NCBI RefSeq assembly: GCF_014201515.1
Contig: NZ_JACHEQ010000003.1
Span: 124,001 to 188,000, forward strand
DNA: 64,000 bases
Source of the DNA: Anoxybacillus mongoliensis
Lineage (GTDB): Bacteria > Bacillota > Bacilli > Bacillales > Anoxybacillaceae
Direction of reading: 5' to 3'
The stretch's first letter is position 1, and each line of letters starts with the position of its first letter. Under the pieces are notes generated by a model. It worked only from the letters and a program-made list of their open reading frames with translations, had not been told where the DNA came from and searched no databases. A program made the translations under genes and the position numbers. This document shows positions 28,747-38,866 of this stretch, in pieces.

Positions 28747-28763
28747 AACGTCTCCTCCCTTAT

Positions 28764-31178
28764 TTACATCATCATATATGGATTTAAATCAATGGTAATC
28801 GTCACATCGCCGCGCGCCATGTCACGCTGATAATGTTCAACAATCGTGCGGAGCGCTGTCGTTAAGTTCGCTTCTCGCTTGTATTTTATCATGCATTGGT
28901 AACGATATCTATCGTTCATGCGCGCAATCGGAGAAGCGACAGGTCCTAGCACAATGGCTTCAGGAGAAAGATGTTTTTTCACGTGTGTAGCAATTTTTTC
29001 GGCTACGCTTACTCCTTTGAGCGGATCGACATGGGATACGGTAATGAGCGTTAAATAGTAAAACGGCGGATACCCATGTTTTTTTCGGGTAATCATTTCG
29101 CGCTCATAAAACGCTTCAAAATGATGATCGGCTGCTAGTTGAATGCTGTAATGTTCAGGCGTGTATGTTTGGATGACGACTTCCCCCGGTAAATGATGTC
29201 GCCCTGCACGGCCGCTCACTTGTGTTAGTAGCTGAAACGTTTTTTCTGCCGCCCGAAAGTCAGGCACATGAAGCATCGTGTCAGCTGCTAATACGCCAAC
29301 TAATGTGACGTTTGGAAAATCAAGTCCTTTCGCAATCATTTGCGTGCCAAGTAAAATGTCAGCATTCCCTTCCCCAAATTCATTTAGCAATCGTTCGTGT
29401 GCTCCTTTACGGCTCGTTGTATCGACATCCATCCGAATGACGCGTGCATGAGGTAAAAGCTTTGTTAATTCTTCTTCCACTTTTTGTGTTCCTGTTCCGA
29501 AAAAACGAATATGTTCGCTTTGACAAGCAGGACAATGTGAAGACATACGTTGTTCGTATCCACAATAATGACATTTCAGTTGTTGTTGAACGCGATGGTA
29601 TGTAAGCGAAATATCGCAATGCGGGCATTGAATCACATGACCGCAGTCTCGACACATGACAAAAGATGAATAGCCACGACGATTTAAAAATAAAACGGAT
29701 TGTTCTCCTTTTTGTAACCGCTCCGTTAGTTTTTCAAATAAGAGCCGAGAAAACATCGAACGGTTTCCTGCCCGCAATTCTTCGCGCATATCGACAATCT
29801 CAACAGGTGGAAGCGCATGATCGTTCATTCGTCTCGTTAACGTAACTTGTTTATATACTCCTTTTTTTGCGCGCGCAAACGATTCAAGCGATGGGGTAGC
29901 GCTGCCGAGCACAATCGGACAGCGATGGTAACGGCCGCGAAAAATGGCAACATCGCGAGCGTGATAGCGCGGTGATTCTTCTTGTTTGTAGCTCGTTTCA
30001 TGCTCTTCATCGATAATAATGATGCCAATGTTTTCAAACGGAGCGAAAATGGCAGAGCGCGCCCCGACGACAAGTTGCACTTCTTTTCGTTGAATTTTCC
30101 GCCATTCGTCATATTTTTCTCCGAGCGATAGACCACTATGGAGAACGGCTACTTTGGAGCCGAATCGTTCTTTAAACCGCCTCACCATTTGTGGTGTCAG
30201 TGAGATTTCTGGTACGAGCACAATCGCTTCTTTTCCTTTTTTTAAGACGAGATCAATCGCTTGCATATATACTTCTGTTTTCCCACTTCCAGTGACACCG
30301 TACATTAAAAAGACGTCGTGTACGTTTTGCTCAATCGCTTGTCCGATCGCATGTAGCGCTTTGCGTTGTTCATCTGTTAAAGCGAGTGGTTTTGTTTTTG
30401 GAAATGGGCGATTCGCATACGGATCACGATATATTTCTTTTTCTTTCACAGCGACAAGTTGTTTTTTGATGAGTGTTTGAACGGTTGCCCATGTGCTATT
30501 TGTTTCACTAAGCAACTGTTTTAACGGTAAAGCGCGCGCCACAAGCAATCGCTCGAGTATTTGTTTTTGTTTCATTGCGCGCGTTGAGAGCGATGTGAGT
30601 ATATGTGTGACGTGTTCATCACTTGCACATAATTCAACCCATTTTTCTGTTTTTATTTTTCCTTTTTCTTCAACTCGGTAAACAACTTCAATATGACCGT
30701 TTGCAATTTCCTTTTGCAACAGGCGCACGTATGGGGTTTTTTCGACATCGCTCCATGGGATGATGAGACGGTCACGAAATAGCGCGCGTACGTTTTCATG
30801 GACGAGTGGCATATATTGTTCGATGAGCCGAATATCCTTTTCATATTTCGCTTTCATCGCGGCAGGTAACATCGCTTGAAAGGCAGATACCATGAAACAT
30901 AGTGTCGTTTCTGTTAGCCATTTCCCTAATTGAAGTAATTCCTCGTTTAATACAGGAACAACATCAAAAAGGGAATGAATCGGCTTTAATTGTTCTATTG
31001 GCATATCGGTCGTTTCTTTCACTTCAATGACAAACCCTTGTAAGAGTCTAGTTCCAAATGGTACGACAACGCGCATCCCAGCTTGTACGATGCCAACAAG
31101 TTCAGGCGGGATGATGTAATCAAACGGGCGATCCGTTTGACTCGCTGGAATATCAACGATGACAGAAGCAATCGTCAT
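28764..31178 (-). CDS. priA: Primosomal replication-restart helicase PriA
   Basis: PriA reloads the replicative helicase at repaired forks. The 804-residue protein has an N-terminal 3'-DNA-binding domain (DRPFDYIIPPEL), Walker A YGVTGSGKTEVYMQ near 287, IIIDEEHETSYKQEE, ILGTQMIAKGLDFPNV and QVSGRAGRHHLPGEV helicase motifs, and a zinc-binding insertion with paired cysteines (CRDCGHVIQCPHC and CHYCGYEQRMSSHCPAC, about 518-556). It overlaps coaBC by four bases. Confidence 0.98.
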   Translation of the reverse strand: MTIASVIVDIPASQTDRPFDYIIPPELVGIVQAGMRVVVPFGTRLLQGFVIEVKETTDMPIEQLKPIHSLFDVVPVLNEELLQLGKWLTETTLCFMVSAFQAMLPAAMKAKYEKDIRLIEQYMPLVHENVRALFRDRLIIPWSDVEKTPYVRLLQKEIANGHIEVVYRVEEKGKIKTEKWVELCASDEHVTHILTSLSTRAMKQKQILERLLVARALPLKQLLSETNSTWATVQTLIKKQLVAVKEKEIYRDPYANRPFPKTKPLALTDEQRKALHAIGQAIEQNVHDVFLMYGVTGSGKTEVYMQAIDLVLKKGKEAIVLVPEISLTPQMVRRFKERFGSKVAVLHSGLSLGEKYDEWRKIQRKEVQLVVGARSAIFAPFENIGIIIIDEEHETSYKQEESPRYHARDVAIFRGRYHRCPIVLGSATPSLESFARAKKGVYKQVTLTRRMNDHALPPVEIVDMREELRAGNRSMFSRLLFEKLTERLQKGEQSVLFLNRRGYSSFVMCRDCGHVIQCPHCDISLTYHRVQQQLKCHYCGYEQRMSSHCPACQSEHIRFFGTGTQKVEEELTKLLPHARVIRMDVDTTSRKGAHERLLNEFGEGNADILLGTQMIAKGLDFPNVTLVGVLAADTMLHVPDFRAAEKTFQLLTQVSGRAGRHHLPGEVVIQTYTPEHYSIQLAADHHFEAFYEREMITRKKHGYPPFYYLTLITVSHVDPLKGVSVAEKIATHVKKHLSPEAIVLGPVASPIARMNDRYRYQCMIKYKREANLTTALRTIVEHYQRDMARGDVTITIDLNPYMMM

Positions 31179-32377
31179 AAGCGTCCCTCAATTTCACGAT
31201 GAACTTCACGTAAAATTTCTTTTGCCACTTCCGATTTTGGTAAAAGCGGAAGTTGTTTTTCGGTGCCGTCTCGTTTAAATAGCGTTACAATGTTCGTATC
31301 CGTTCCGAATCCCGCCCCTTCTTGCACGACGTTATTTGCGACAATCATATCGGCGTTTTTGCGGGCAAGCTTGTCTTTGGCATATCGTTCGACATCGTTC
31401 GTCTCTGCCGCAAAACCGACTAAAAATTGATGCGTTTTTTGTTTACCGAGCGTTTGTAAAATATCGACGGTTCGTTCTAAAACGACAGTATAGTCCTCTT
31501 GTTGTTTTTTTATTTTATTGTCCGCAACATATTTCGGACGATAATCTGCTACTGCCGCTGTTTTAATGACGATGTCGCTATCGTGAAAATGGTTCATCAC
31601 GTTTTCATACATGTCTTGCGCGCTTTCCACACGAATCGTCTGTACGCCTGCAGGACTAGGAAGCGATGTCGGACCAGAAATGAGGACGACATCGGCTCCA
31701 AAATCGCGCGCCGCTTCGGCGAGTGCATATCCCATTTTCCCAGTCGAATGATTGCTGAAAAAACGGACAGGGTCAAGTTTTTCACGGGTCGGACCAGCGG
31801 TCACTAATACTTTTTTTCCTTTTAATATCTCGTTTGTTGCGAAATGTTGTTCAAGCAAAGCGACGATCGTTTCTGGCTCTTCTAATCGTCCTTTTCCAAC
31901 GTAACCGCACGCAAGCATCCCTTCCGCCGGTTCAATGAAGCGATAACCGAATGACTGCAATGTACGCATATTTTGTTGCACAGCTGGGTGTTCATACATA
32001 TGAACGTTCATCGCTGGGGCAATCCACACCGGCGCTTTTGTCGCAAGTAAAATGGTTGTCACCATATTATCGGCTAGTCCGTGTGCAAGCTTTGCGATCG
32101 AGTTTGCGGTCGCAGGGGCAACGAGTACGACATGTGCCCAATCAGCTAAATCAATATGCGCAATGACGTTCGGCTTTTTTTCATCAAATGTATCGACGTA
32201 CACCTCGTTTTTTGATAACGCTTGGAACGTAAGCGGTGTAACGAATTGACAAGCCGCTTCCGTCATGACGACTTTCACATTCGCTCCCGCTTGTACAAGT
32301 TTGCTTGTGAGCGCTGCTGCTTTATATACTGCAATTCCACCTGTCACACATAATAAAATGTTTTTATGCTGAAGCAT
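31175..32377 (-). CDS. coaBC: Phosphopantothenoylcysteine decarboxylase / phosphopantothenate-cysteine ligase
   Basis: This bifunctional enzyme makes 4'-phosphopantetheine for coenzyme A. In the 400-residue protein the N-terminal flavoprotein CoaC domain (GGIAVYKAA near 13, APAMNVHMYEHPAV near 121, ACGYVGKGRL with the catalytic Cys near 157) is followed by the CoaB domain (VTAGPTREKLDPVRFFSNHS near 193, GKMGYALAEAA, KTAAVADYRP, KIKKQ). The open frame is 14 codons longer, but the ATG at 32377 fits AAAGGGG eight bases upstream and homologue starts. A terminator separates it from rpoZ. Confidence 0.96.
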   Translation of the reverse strand: MLQHKNILLCVTGGIAVYKAAALTSKLVQAGANVKVVMTEAACQFVTPLTFQALSKNEVYVDTFDEKKPNVIAHIDLADWAHVVLVAPATANSIAKLAHGLADNMVTTILLATKAPVWIAPAMNVHMYEHPAVQQNMRTLQSFGYRFIEPAEGMLACGYVGKGRLEEPETIVALLEQHFATNEILKGKKVLVTAGPTREKLDPVRFFSNHSTGKMGYALAEAARDFGADVVLISGPTSLPSPAGVQTIRVESAQDMYENVMNHFHDSDIVIKTAAVADYRPKYVADNKIKKQQEDYTVVLERTVDILQTLGKQKTHQFLVGFAAETNDVERYAKDKLARKNADMIVANNVVQEGAGFGTDTNIVTLFKRDGTEKQLPLLPKSEVAKEILREVHREIEGRL

Positions 32378-32405
32378 CGACGTTGCCCCTTTCATTTGGT
32401 ATTTG

Positions 32406-32436
32406 TAAAAAAATAACAACCTAAAACTAGGTTGTC
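32406..32436 (-). terminator. Terminator between rpoZ and coaBC
   Basis: A perfect 8-bp stem (32416-32423 with 32428-32435) with a 4-nt loop, followed on the minus strand by TATTTTTTT. It stands inside an otherwise co-directional cluster, so coaBC-priA-def-fmt must rely on leaky read-through or an unrecognised promoter. Confidence 0.8.
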
Positions 32437-32445
32437 GTAAGTAGT

Positions 32446-33301
<856 letters not shown>

Positions 33302-34180
33302 CTACTCCACATTTTGCACTTGTTCTTTAATTTTTTCAAGGGCGCTTTTCATGTTAACGACTTCAGAGGCGATGTGGCCATCGTTTGCTTTGGAGCCGAT
33401 CGTATTCATTTCGCGGTTGAGCTCTTGGACGAGAAAGTCGAGCTTTCGTCCGACTGCTCCCCCTTCGGAAACGATGCGACGAAACTGTTCAATATGGCTA
33501 TATATACGTTTTAATTCCTCGTGAATATCGACTTTTTCTGCAAATAAAGCGACTTCCGTTAGTAGCCGTTGTTCATCAACAATACCTTGGACGAATTCAT
33601 GCACCCGTTTATGTATGCGTTCGCGGTAAGAAGCGACAACCGTTGGTGCAAGCTGTTCAATGCGATGCACACTTTTTTCGATCGTCTCAAGTTGTGTAAG
33701 CATATCTGCTAATAACGCTTTTCCTTCTTGTTCACGCATATATTTTAACTGTTCAACCGCTTCTTTTGTCGCTTCTAACAGCAAAGAAAGAAGTGCATCG
33801 TTTTGTAGCGGTTGTTCTGTCATTTCCACCGCATCCGATAGCATGTGTACCATATCTCGAAGCGATATATCATCTGTGAAATGAAACCGACTGCGTACAT
33901 CCGTCAACATACGATAATACGCATCAACAAGTTGCCAATCGACATGAAGCGTTCGTTCAACGAGCTGTTCTCCTTCAATCGTGACAAACACCTCGACACG
34001 TCCACGTGCAATATGTTCGGTAATGACTCTTTTTATTTTATCTTCAAACATCATCCACTGTCTAGGCATGCGGATCGAAATTTCACAAAAACGGTGATTG
34101 ACTGATTTCATTTCCACCGTAATGCGTACGTTTTCATCTTCTCTTTTTCCTCGACCAAATCCTGTCATACTCACGATCAT
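33302..34180 (-). CDS. yloC: YicC/YloC family endoribonuclease
   Basis: A 292-residue protein of the YicC family, shown in other bacteria to be an endoribonuclease. It has the signature start MIVSMTGFGRGKRE, TVEMKSVNHRFCEISIRMP near 25, and the C-terminal DUF1732-type end KLDFLVQELNREMNTIGSKANDG. The frame is open for 19 codons upstream, but ATG 34180 matches homologues. A ribosome-binding site is weak (GGATGTGAG). In B. subtilis it is followed by remA and gmk; here gmk follows directly. Confidence 0.94.
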   Translation of the reverse strand: MIVSMTGFGRGKREDENVRITVEMKSVNHRFCEISIRMPRQWMMFEDKIKRVITEHIARGRVEVFVTIEGEQLVERTLHVDWQLVDAYYRMLTDVRSRFHFTDDISLRDMVHMLSDAVEMTEQPLQNDALLSLLLEATKEAVEQLKYMREQEGKALLADMLTQLETIEKSVHRIEQLAPTVVASYRERIHKRVHEFVQGIVDEQRLLTEVALFAEKVDIHEELKRIYSHIEQFRRIVSEGGAVGRKLDFLVQELNREMNTIGSKANDGHIASEVVNMKSALEKIKEQVQNVE

Positions 34181-34214
34181 ATTCTCACATCCATTGCTAC
34201 ATTGTCGACAATAA

Positions 34215-34241
34215 AAGAAGGTAATAGATGACTCCATTACC
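34215..34241 (-). terminator. Terminator after yloB
   Basis: A 9-bp stem (34220-34228 with 34233-34241, one G-U pair) with a 4-nt loop followed by TTCTTTTATT on the minus strand, 42 bases beyond the yloB stop codon. Confidence 0.75.
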
Positions 34242-34248
34242 CTCTCTC

Positions 34249-34257
34249 ATTATAACA
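34249..34257 (-). promoter_or_regulatory. Possible extended -10 promoter for yloC
   Basis: TGTTATAAT on the minus strand is a perfect extended -10. No good -35 is present. The predicted start point would fall at the base of the yloB terminator stem. Confidence 0.4.
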
Positions 34258-34282
34258 TATATCACTATATAGCGAAAACATT

Positions 34283-36952
34283 TCATGAACGGCGGCGGGT
34301 GAATAGCGAACCTGCCAGTAAAAATGTCGGAATGGACGATAAACCAACAATCAACAACCAATCCGTGAGCGGAAGCGACATCGTATGGAAAATTGGTTGT
34401 AGCGGTGGATAATAGATGACGACAAGCAGCAATAAAAGCGACGACAAGACAGCAAGCACTAAATACATATTTTCAAACGGATTGCGGTCAAACACCGAGC
34501 GCTCGCTTCGACAATCAAAGACGTGAATGAGCTGTGCGAGCACGAGCGTCGCGAACGCGACCGTCTGCGCATACGTTAAATTTTCTGGATGACGCGCATG
34601 CACAACAAGAAAGGCAATAAGCGTCACCATGCCAATTAAAAAACCGCGGCTAACAATTTTCCAACCGAGCCCGCGCGCAAACACCCCTTCTTTCGGATGG
34701 CGTGGCGGTCGTTTCATGACGTTTTCTTCTGCAGGATCTAATCCGAGCGCCATGGCAGGTAACCCGTCTGTCACAAGATTGACCCATAAAATTTGAATCG
34801 GTACAAGCGGAAGCGGAAGCGCTAAAATCATCGCAAACAACATGACTAAAATTTCTCCCACGTTTGAGGCAAGCAAGTAACGAATAAATTTGCGAATGTT
34901 TTCGTAAATGTTTCGTCCTTCTTCAATCGCCGCTTTAATGGTCGCAAAGTTATCGTCTAACAAAACGAGCGACGCCGCTTCTTTTGATACGTCCGTTCCT
35001 GTGATTCCCATCGCAATGCCAATGTTCGCTGTTTTAATGGCAGGGGCGTCGTTGACACCATCGCCTGTCATCGCGACAATATGTCCTCTTTTTTGTAACG
35101 CTTGTACGATTTTTAATTTATGTTCTGGCGACACGCGCGCAAAAACATATACATCTTCAACAATATCTTCTAATTCCTCGACAGAAAGGGTCGATAACGT
35201 TTTTCCGTCCATTACTTTTCCGTTTGGTGGCAACATGTGTAGTTGTTGGGCAATAGCTTTAGCTGTTAAAATATGATCCCCTGTAATCATGATTGTTTTG
35301 ATGCCCGCTTTTTTACATTCGGCAATCGCTTGTTTCACTTCTTTTCGAGGCGGATCGATCATTCCTTGCAAACCGATGAACGTTAAATCGCTTTCCGCTT
35401 TCGTTTCATCATTGACCGTTTCGGTAAACGAAAGTGGGCGATACGCGATCGCAATTGTGCGCAACGCTTGTGAGGCGAGCATATTGACCGTTTGTTGCAC
35501 CGTTTTTCGTTCTTGGTCACGAAACGGTTTTGCTTGACCGTCCACATATATGAAGCGGCAACGTTCAAGCAACATATCTGGCGCTCCTTTTGTAACAATC
35601 CAACGTCGATTCGAGCGGTCCTTGACGATGACGGTCATCATTTTGCGCGTCGAATCAAACGGAAATTCATGTTCAATCGTAAATTCGGCGGCGATTTTTT
35701 CTTTCGTCCACCCGGCTTTCGCTGCCGACACAACGAGTGCTCCTTCGGTCGGGTCGCCGTCAATCATATACGTTTTCCCTTTTTTCTTCAGTTCCGCATG
35801 ATTGCATAGTGCGCCGAACAATAACGTTTGTTGCAACGATGTGTCTATTTTTTCTTGTTTCCCGTTCAACAAAAACGTTCCTTTTGGCTCATAGCCCGTC
35901 CCGCTTACCGTCCATAACCGATTATTCACCCATACGTGTGTGACCGTCATTTGATTTTCTGTCATCGTTCCTGTTTTATCCGAACAAATGACCGACGCAC
36001 ATCCAAGGGTCTCAACCGCCGGCAGTTTGCGCACGATGGCGTTTCGTTTCATCATTCGTTGCACACCGAGCGCCAACACGACAGTAACAATGGCAGGCAA
36101 GCCTTCCGGAATCGCGGCAACCGCAAGCGATACCCCAGCTAAAAACATGTCATATAACGCATGCCCTTGCCATACACCGAGCACAACAACGAGCGCCGTC
36201 AGCGCTAAAGCGATGACAATTAAAATTTTGCCGAGCTGTTCAAGCTTCCGCTGCAACGGTGTCGTCATCGTTGGCGCAGACTGTAATAAATGGGCAATTT
36301 GCCCCATCGCTGTATTCATTCCTGTCGCCACAACGATCCCGATCCCGCTTCCTTTCGTCACGAGCGTCCCCATAAACGCCATATTTGTCCGATCACCTAA
36401 CGAAGCGTCTGGCGCAAGTGGTGCGGTTTGTTTTTCAACGGGAAGCGATTCGCCTGTCAACGACGATTCTTCAATATATAACCCTTTCGCTTCCACGATG
36501 CGAACATCAGCCCCGATGCGATCTCCACTTGTAAATTTAACAATATCTCCCACAACAAGATCGGCAGACGGTACTTTCATCCATTCGCCATCACGCAAAA
36601 CGAGCGATTCTGGGGCAGATAGTTTTTTTAACGCTTCAAGCGACTTTTCCGCACGCCGCTCTTGTATAAATCCTAAGCACGCGTTAATGATGACAATCGC
36701 CACGATCGCGACCGCATCAATGTATTCGCCGAGTACGGCGGAAATCGCTGTTGCTGCCAATAAGACGAGCACCATAAAGTCTTGAAACTGCCCGATAAAT
36801 TGTTTGAACGCAGACGGCTTTTTTTCTTCTGATAACTCATTTTTCCCCAATTGTTTTAACCGTTTTTTCGCTTCTTTTTCCGTTAATCCGAAACCGATCG
36901 TTGTATTTACTTGTTGTTCGACTTGTTCCACACGCAGTCCGTGCCAGCTCAT
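34283..36952 (-). CDS. yloB: P-type calcium-transporting ATPase
   Basis: An 889-residue P2A-type ATPase, the class of SERCA-like calcium pumps; B. subtilis YloB is a sporulation-associated Ca2+ ATPase. It shows an N-terminal cation-ATPase domain, the TGES loop (SSLTGESLPVEK near 163), transport-site PEGLPAIVTV in helix M4 near 283, the phosphorylation site CSDKTGTMTENQ near 322, KGAPDMLLERC near 465, MITGDH near 555, TGDGVNDAPAIK near 610 and a C-terminal four-helix transport block. About ten membrane helices are expected. It is divergent from rqcH. Confidence 0.95.
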   Translation of the reverse strand: MSWHGLRVEQVEQQVNTTIGFGLTEKEAKKRLKQLGKNELSEEKKPSAFKQFIGQFQDFMVLVLLAATAISAVLGEYIDAVAIVAIVIINACLGFIQERRAEKSLEALKKLSAPESLVLRDGEWMKVPSADLVVGDIVKFTSGDRIGADVRIVEAKGLYIEESSLTGESLPVEKQTAPLAPDASLGDRTNMAFMGTLVTKGSGIGIVVATGMNTAMGQIAHLLQSAPTMTTPLQRKLEQLGKILIVIALALTALVVVLGVWQGHALYDMFLAGVSLAVAAIPEGLPAIVTVVLALGVQRMMKRNAIVRKLPAVETLGCASVICSDKTGTMTENQMTVTHVWVNNRLWTVSGTGYEPKGTFLLNGKQEKIDTSLQQTLLFGALCNHAELKKKGKTYMIDGDPTEGALVVSAAKAGWTKEKIAAEFTIEHEFPFDSTRKMMTVIVKDRSNRRWIVTKGAPDMLLERCRFIYVDGQAKPFRDQERKTVQQTVNMLASQALRTIAIAYRPLSFTETVNDETKAESDLTFIGLQGMIDPPRKEVKQAIAECKKAGIKTIMITGDHILTAKAIAQQLHMLPPNGKVMDGKTLSTLSVEELEDIVEDVYVFARVSPEHKLKIVQALQKRGHIVAMTGDGVNDAPAIKTANIGIAMGITGTDVSKEAASLVLLDDNFATIKAAIEEGRNIYENIRKFIRYLLASNVGEILVMLFAMILALPLPLVPIQILWVNLVTDGLPAMALGLDPAEENVMKRPPRHPKEGVFARGLGWKIVSRGFLIGMVTLIAFLVVHARHPENLTYAQTVAFATLVLAQLIHVFDCRSERSVFDRNPFENMYLVLAVLSSLLLLLVVIYYPPLQPIFHTMSLPLTDWLLIVGLSSIPTFLLAGSLFTRRRS

Positions 36953-37016
36953 TTCTTTCCCCCTTCCGCTTGTCTTATCTATGACAGCTTATTCAGGCAT
37001 GTACAAAAAAATGATA

Positions 37017-37025
37017 TGGTATAAT
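37017..37025 (+). promoter_or_regulatory. Extended -10 promoter for rqcH
   Basis: TGGTATAAT on the plus strand, a perfect extended -10, lies 28 bases upstream of the rqcH start. A -35 hexamer is not convincing. Confidence 0.5.
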
Positions 37026-37053
37026 GAAAAGAAAAAAGAGAAAGGTGTTTTTT

Positions 37054-38766
37054 ATGTCGTTTGACGGAGTATTTACATATGCGATGACAAAAGAATTGCA
37101 GCGCACGCTTGTCGGGGGGCGCATTTCAAAAATTTATCAGCCATTTCCATCTGAATTAGTGCTACATATTCGTTCGCACGGAAGCAATTATAAATTACTA
37201 TTGTCTGCTCATCCGACTTATGCCCGCATTCATTTAACAAATGAAACGTACGATAACCCTTATGAACCGCCGATGTTTTGTATGCTTTTGCGTAAACATA
37301 TCGAAGGCAGCGCCATTGAAGCGATTACGCAAGTCGATTTTGATCGCATCATCATCATTCACGTGAAAGCAAGAAATGAGCTTGGTGATGTATGCACGAA
37401 ACAGCTCATCATCGAAATTATGGGCCGCCACAGCAACATCATTCTCGTCGATGAACAGACAAACACAATTATTGATAGTGTCAAACATCTTTCACCTGCT
37501 GTGAACCGATACCGAACAGTGTTACCAGGGGCGCCTTATATATTGCCTCCATCGCATGACAAAATCAATCCGCTTCATGCAACAGAAGAGACGGTGTTAA
37601 AAAAAATCGATTTTCTCGCAGGAAAATTAGCGGATCAACTTGTGGCGACATTTATGGGCATCTCCCCGCTATTTGCGCGCGAAGCTGTCCATCGCGCAGG
37701 GCTTGCTAACCGGGCGACGCTGCCGAAAAGCTTCATCTCTTTGATGGAAGATGTACGCAGCGAGAAATTTACTCCGTGTATATATACAAGCGGACAAAAA
37801 GAAATATTTTATGCGCTACCATTGACTCATATGGAAGACGAAATGAAGCCGTTTGCCACATTAAGTGACATGCTTGACCGTTTTTATTTCGGCAAAGCGG
37901 AACGCGATCGCGTCAAACAACAGGCGCACGATTTAGAACGATTTGTCGCAAATGAAAAAGCGAAAAACGAGAAAAAGCTCGTGAAGTTAAAACAAACGTT
38001 AGAGGAAGCAAAACAAGCGGAGCAATATCGACTATATGGGGAACTGCTGACGGCAAACCTTTATACAGTGAAGCGCGGAATGAGCGAAATCGAAGTCGTC
38101 AACTATTATGATGAAAACGGTGCAACGATCATCATCCCGCTTGATGAACAAAAAACGCCGTCGGAAAACGCGCAAAGCTATTTTCAAAAATACCAAAAAG
38201 CGAAAAATTCGCTTGCGATTGTCCAAGAGCAAATTGAGCGCACAAAAGAAGAAATCGTGTATTTCGATACGCTATTGCAGCAGCTCGAAACCGCCTCACC
38301 AAAAGATATTGAAGACATTCGCGACGAATTAATCGAACACGGCTATTTGCGCGCCAAAGCAACAAAACAAAAAAAACAAAAGCCGCGCACGATCGAACTT
38401 GAGCGCTACATCTCAAGCGACGGAACAGAAATTTTTGTCGGCAAAAACAATAAACAAAACGACTATTTAACGAACAAATTCGCAAGCAAAGACGACATTT
38501 GGCTGCACACGAAAGACATCCCAGGCTCCCACGTCGTCATTAAAAGCAAACAGCCATCCGAACAAACGATCATCGAAGCTGCTCACTTAGCTGCTTACTT
38601 TAGCAAAGCGCGCCACTCGAGCTCCGTCCCGGTCGACTACACGCGCGTCCGCTACGTCAAAAAACCGAGCGGCGCCAAACCTGGCTTTGTCATTTACGAA
38701 AACCAGCAAACGATCTACGTCACGCCGGATGAGGAGTTGGTCGTGAGGATGAAAAAACCCGTCTAG
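37054..38766 (+). CDS. rqcH: Ribosome-associated quality-control protein RqcH
   Basis: RqcH (YloA; NEMF/Rqc2 family, once called fibronectin-binding protein) binds stalled 50S subunits and recruits Ala-tRNA to add C-terminal alanine tails. The 570-residue protein has the N-terminal NFACT-N domain ([40 protein letters not shown]), a central coiled coil (about 285-430), and the C-terminal NFACT-R domain ([17 protein letters not shown] near 490, [24 protein letters not shown]). The start at 37054 is chosen by the AAAGGTG site; the open frame begins ten codons earlier. Plus strand, ending inside its own terminator. Confidence 0.96.
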   Translation: MSFDGVFTYAMTKELQRTLVGGRISKIYQPFPSELVLHIRSHGSNYKLLLSAHPTYARIHLTNETYDNPYEPPMFCMLLRKHIEGSAIEAITQVDFDRIIIIHVKARNELGDVCTKQLIIEIMGRHSNIILVDEQTNTIIDSVKHLSPAVNRYRTVLPGAPYILPPSHDKINPLHATEETVLKKIDFLAGKLADQLVATFMGISPLFAREAVHRAGLANRATLPKSFISLMEDVRSEKFTPCIYTSGQKEIFYALPLTHMEDEMKPFATLSDMLDRFYFGKAERDRVKQQAHDLERFVANEKAKNEKKLVKLKQTLEEAKQAEQYRLYGELLTANLYTVKRGMSEIEVVNYYDENGATIIIPLDEQKTPSENAQSYFQKYQKAKNSLAIVQEQIERTKEEIVYFDTLLQQLETASPKDIEDIRDELIEHGYLRAKATKQKKQKPRTIELERYISSDGTEIFVGKNNKQNDYLTNKFASKDDIWLHTKDIPGSHVVIKSKQPSEQTIIEAAHLAAYFSKARHSSSVPVDYTRVRYVKKPSGAKPGFVIYENQQTIYVTPDEELVVRMKKPV

Positions 38767-38782
38767 ATAAGGCGGGTTTTTG
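38752..38782 (+). terminator. Terminator of rqcH
   Basis: AAAAAACCCGTC and GGCGGGTTTTT pair around a TAGATAA loop; the stem includes the last codons and stop of rqcH and is followed by TTTTTGTTTT. Confidence 0.85.
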
Positions 38783-38833
38783 TTTTAATCGAAAAATTTC
38801 GTCATTTTTTCGTCCTCTCTTTTTGTCGAATGA

Positions 38834-38842
38834 TGATATAAT
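38834..38842 (+). promoter_or_regulatory. Extended -10 promoter for the repeat-protein gene
   Basis: TGATATAAT on the plus strand lies 24 bases upstream of the start of the coiled-coil gene. No clear -35 is visible. Confidence 0.45.
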
Positions 38843-38866
38843 GGAAAAGGAAAAAAGGAGGTGAAC

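Noticed and set aside
35988-36785. A 265-codon open frame on the plus strand opposite yloB
   Set aside because: It mirrors the codon pattern of yloB, has Ala/Ser/Thr-rich composition and no recognisable domain; the yloB frame carries all P-type ATPase motifs.
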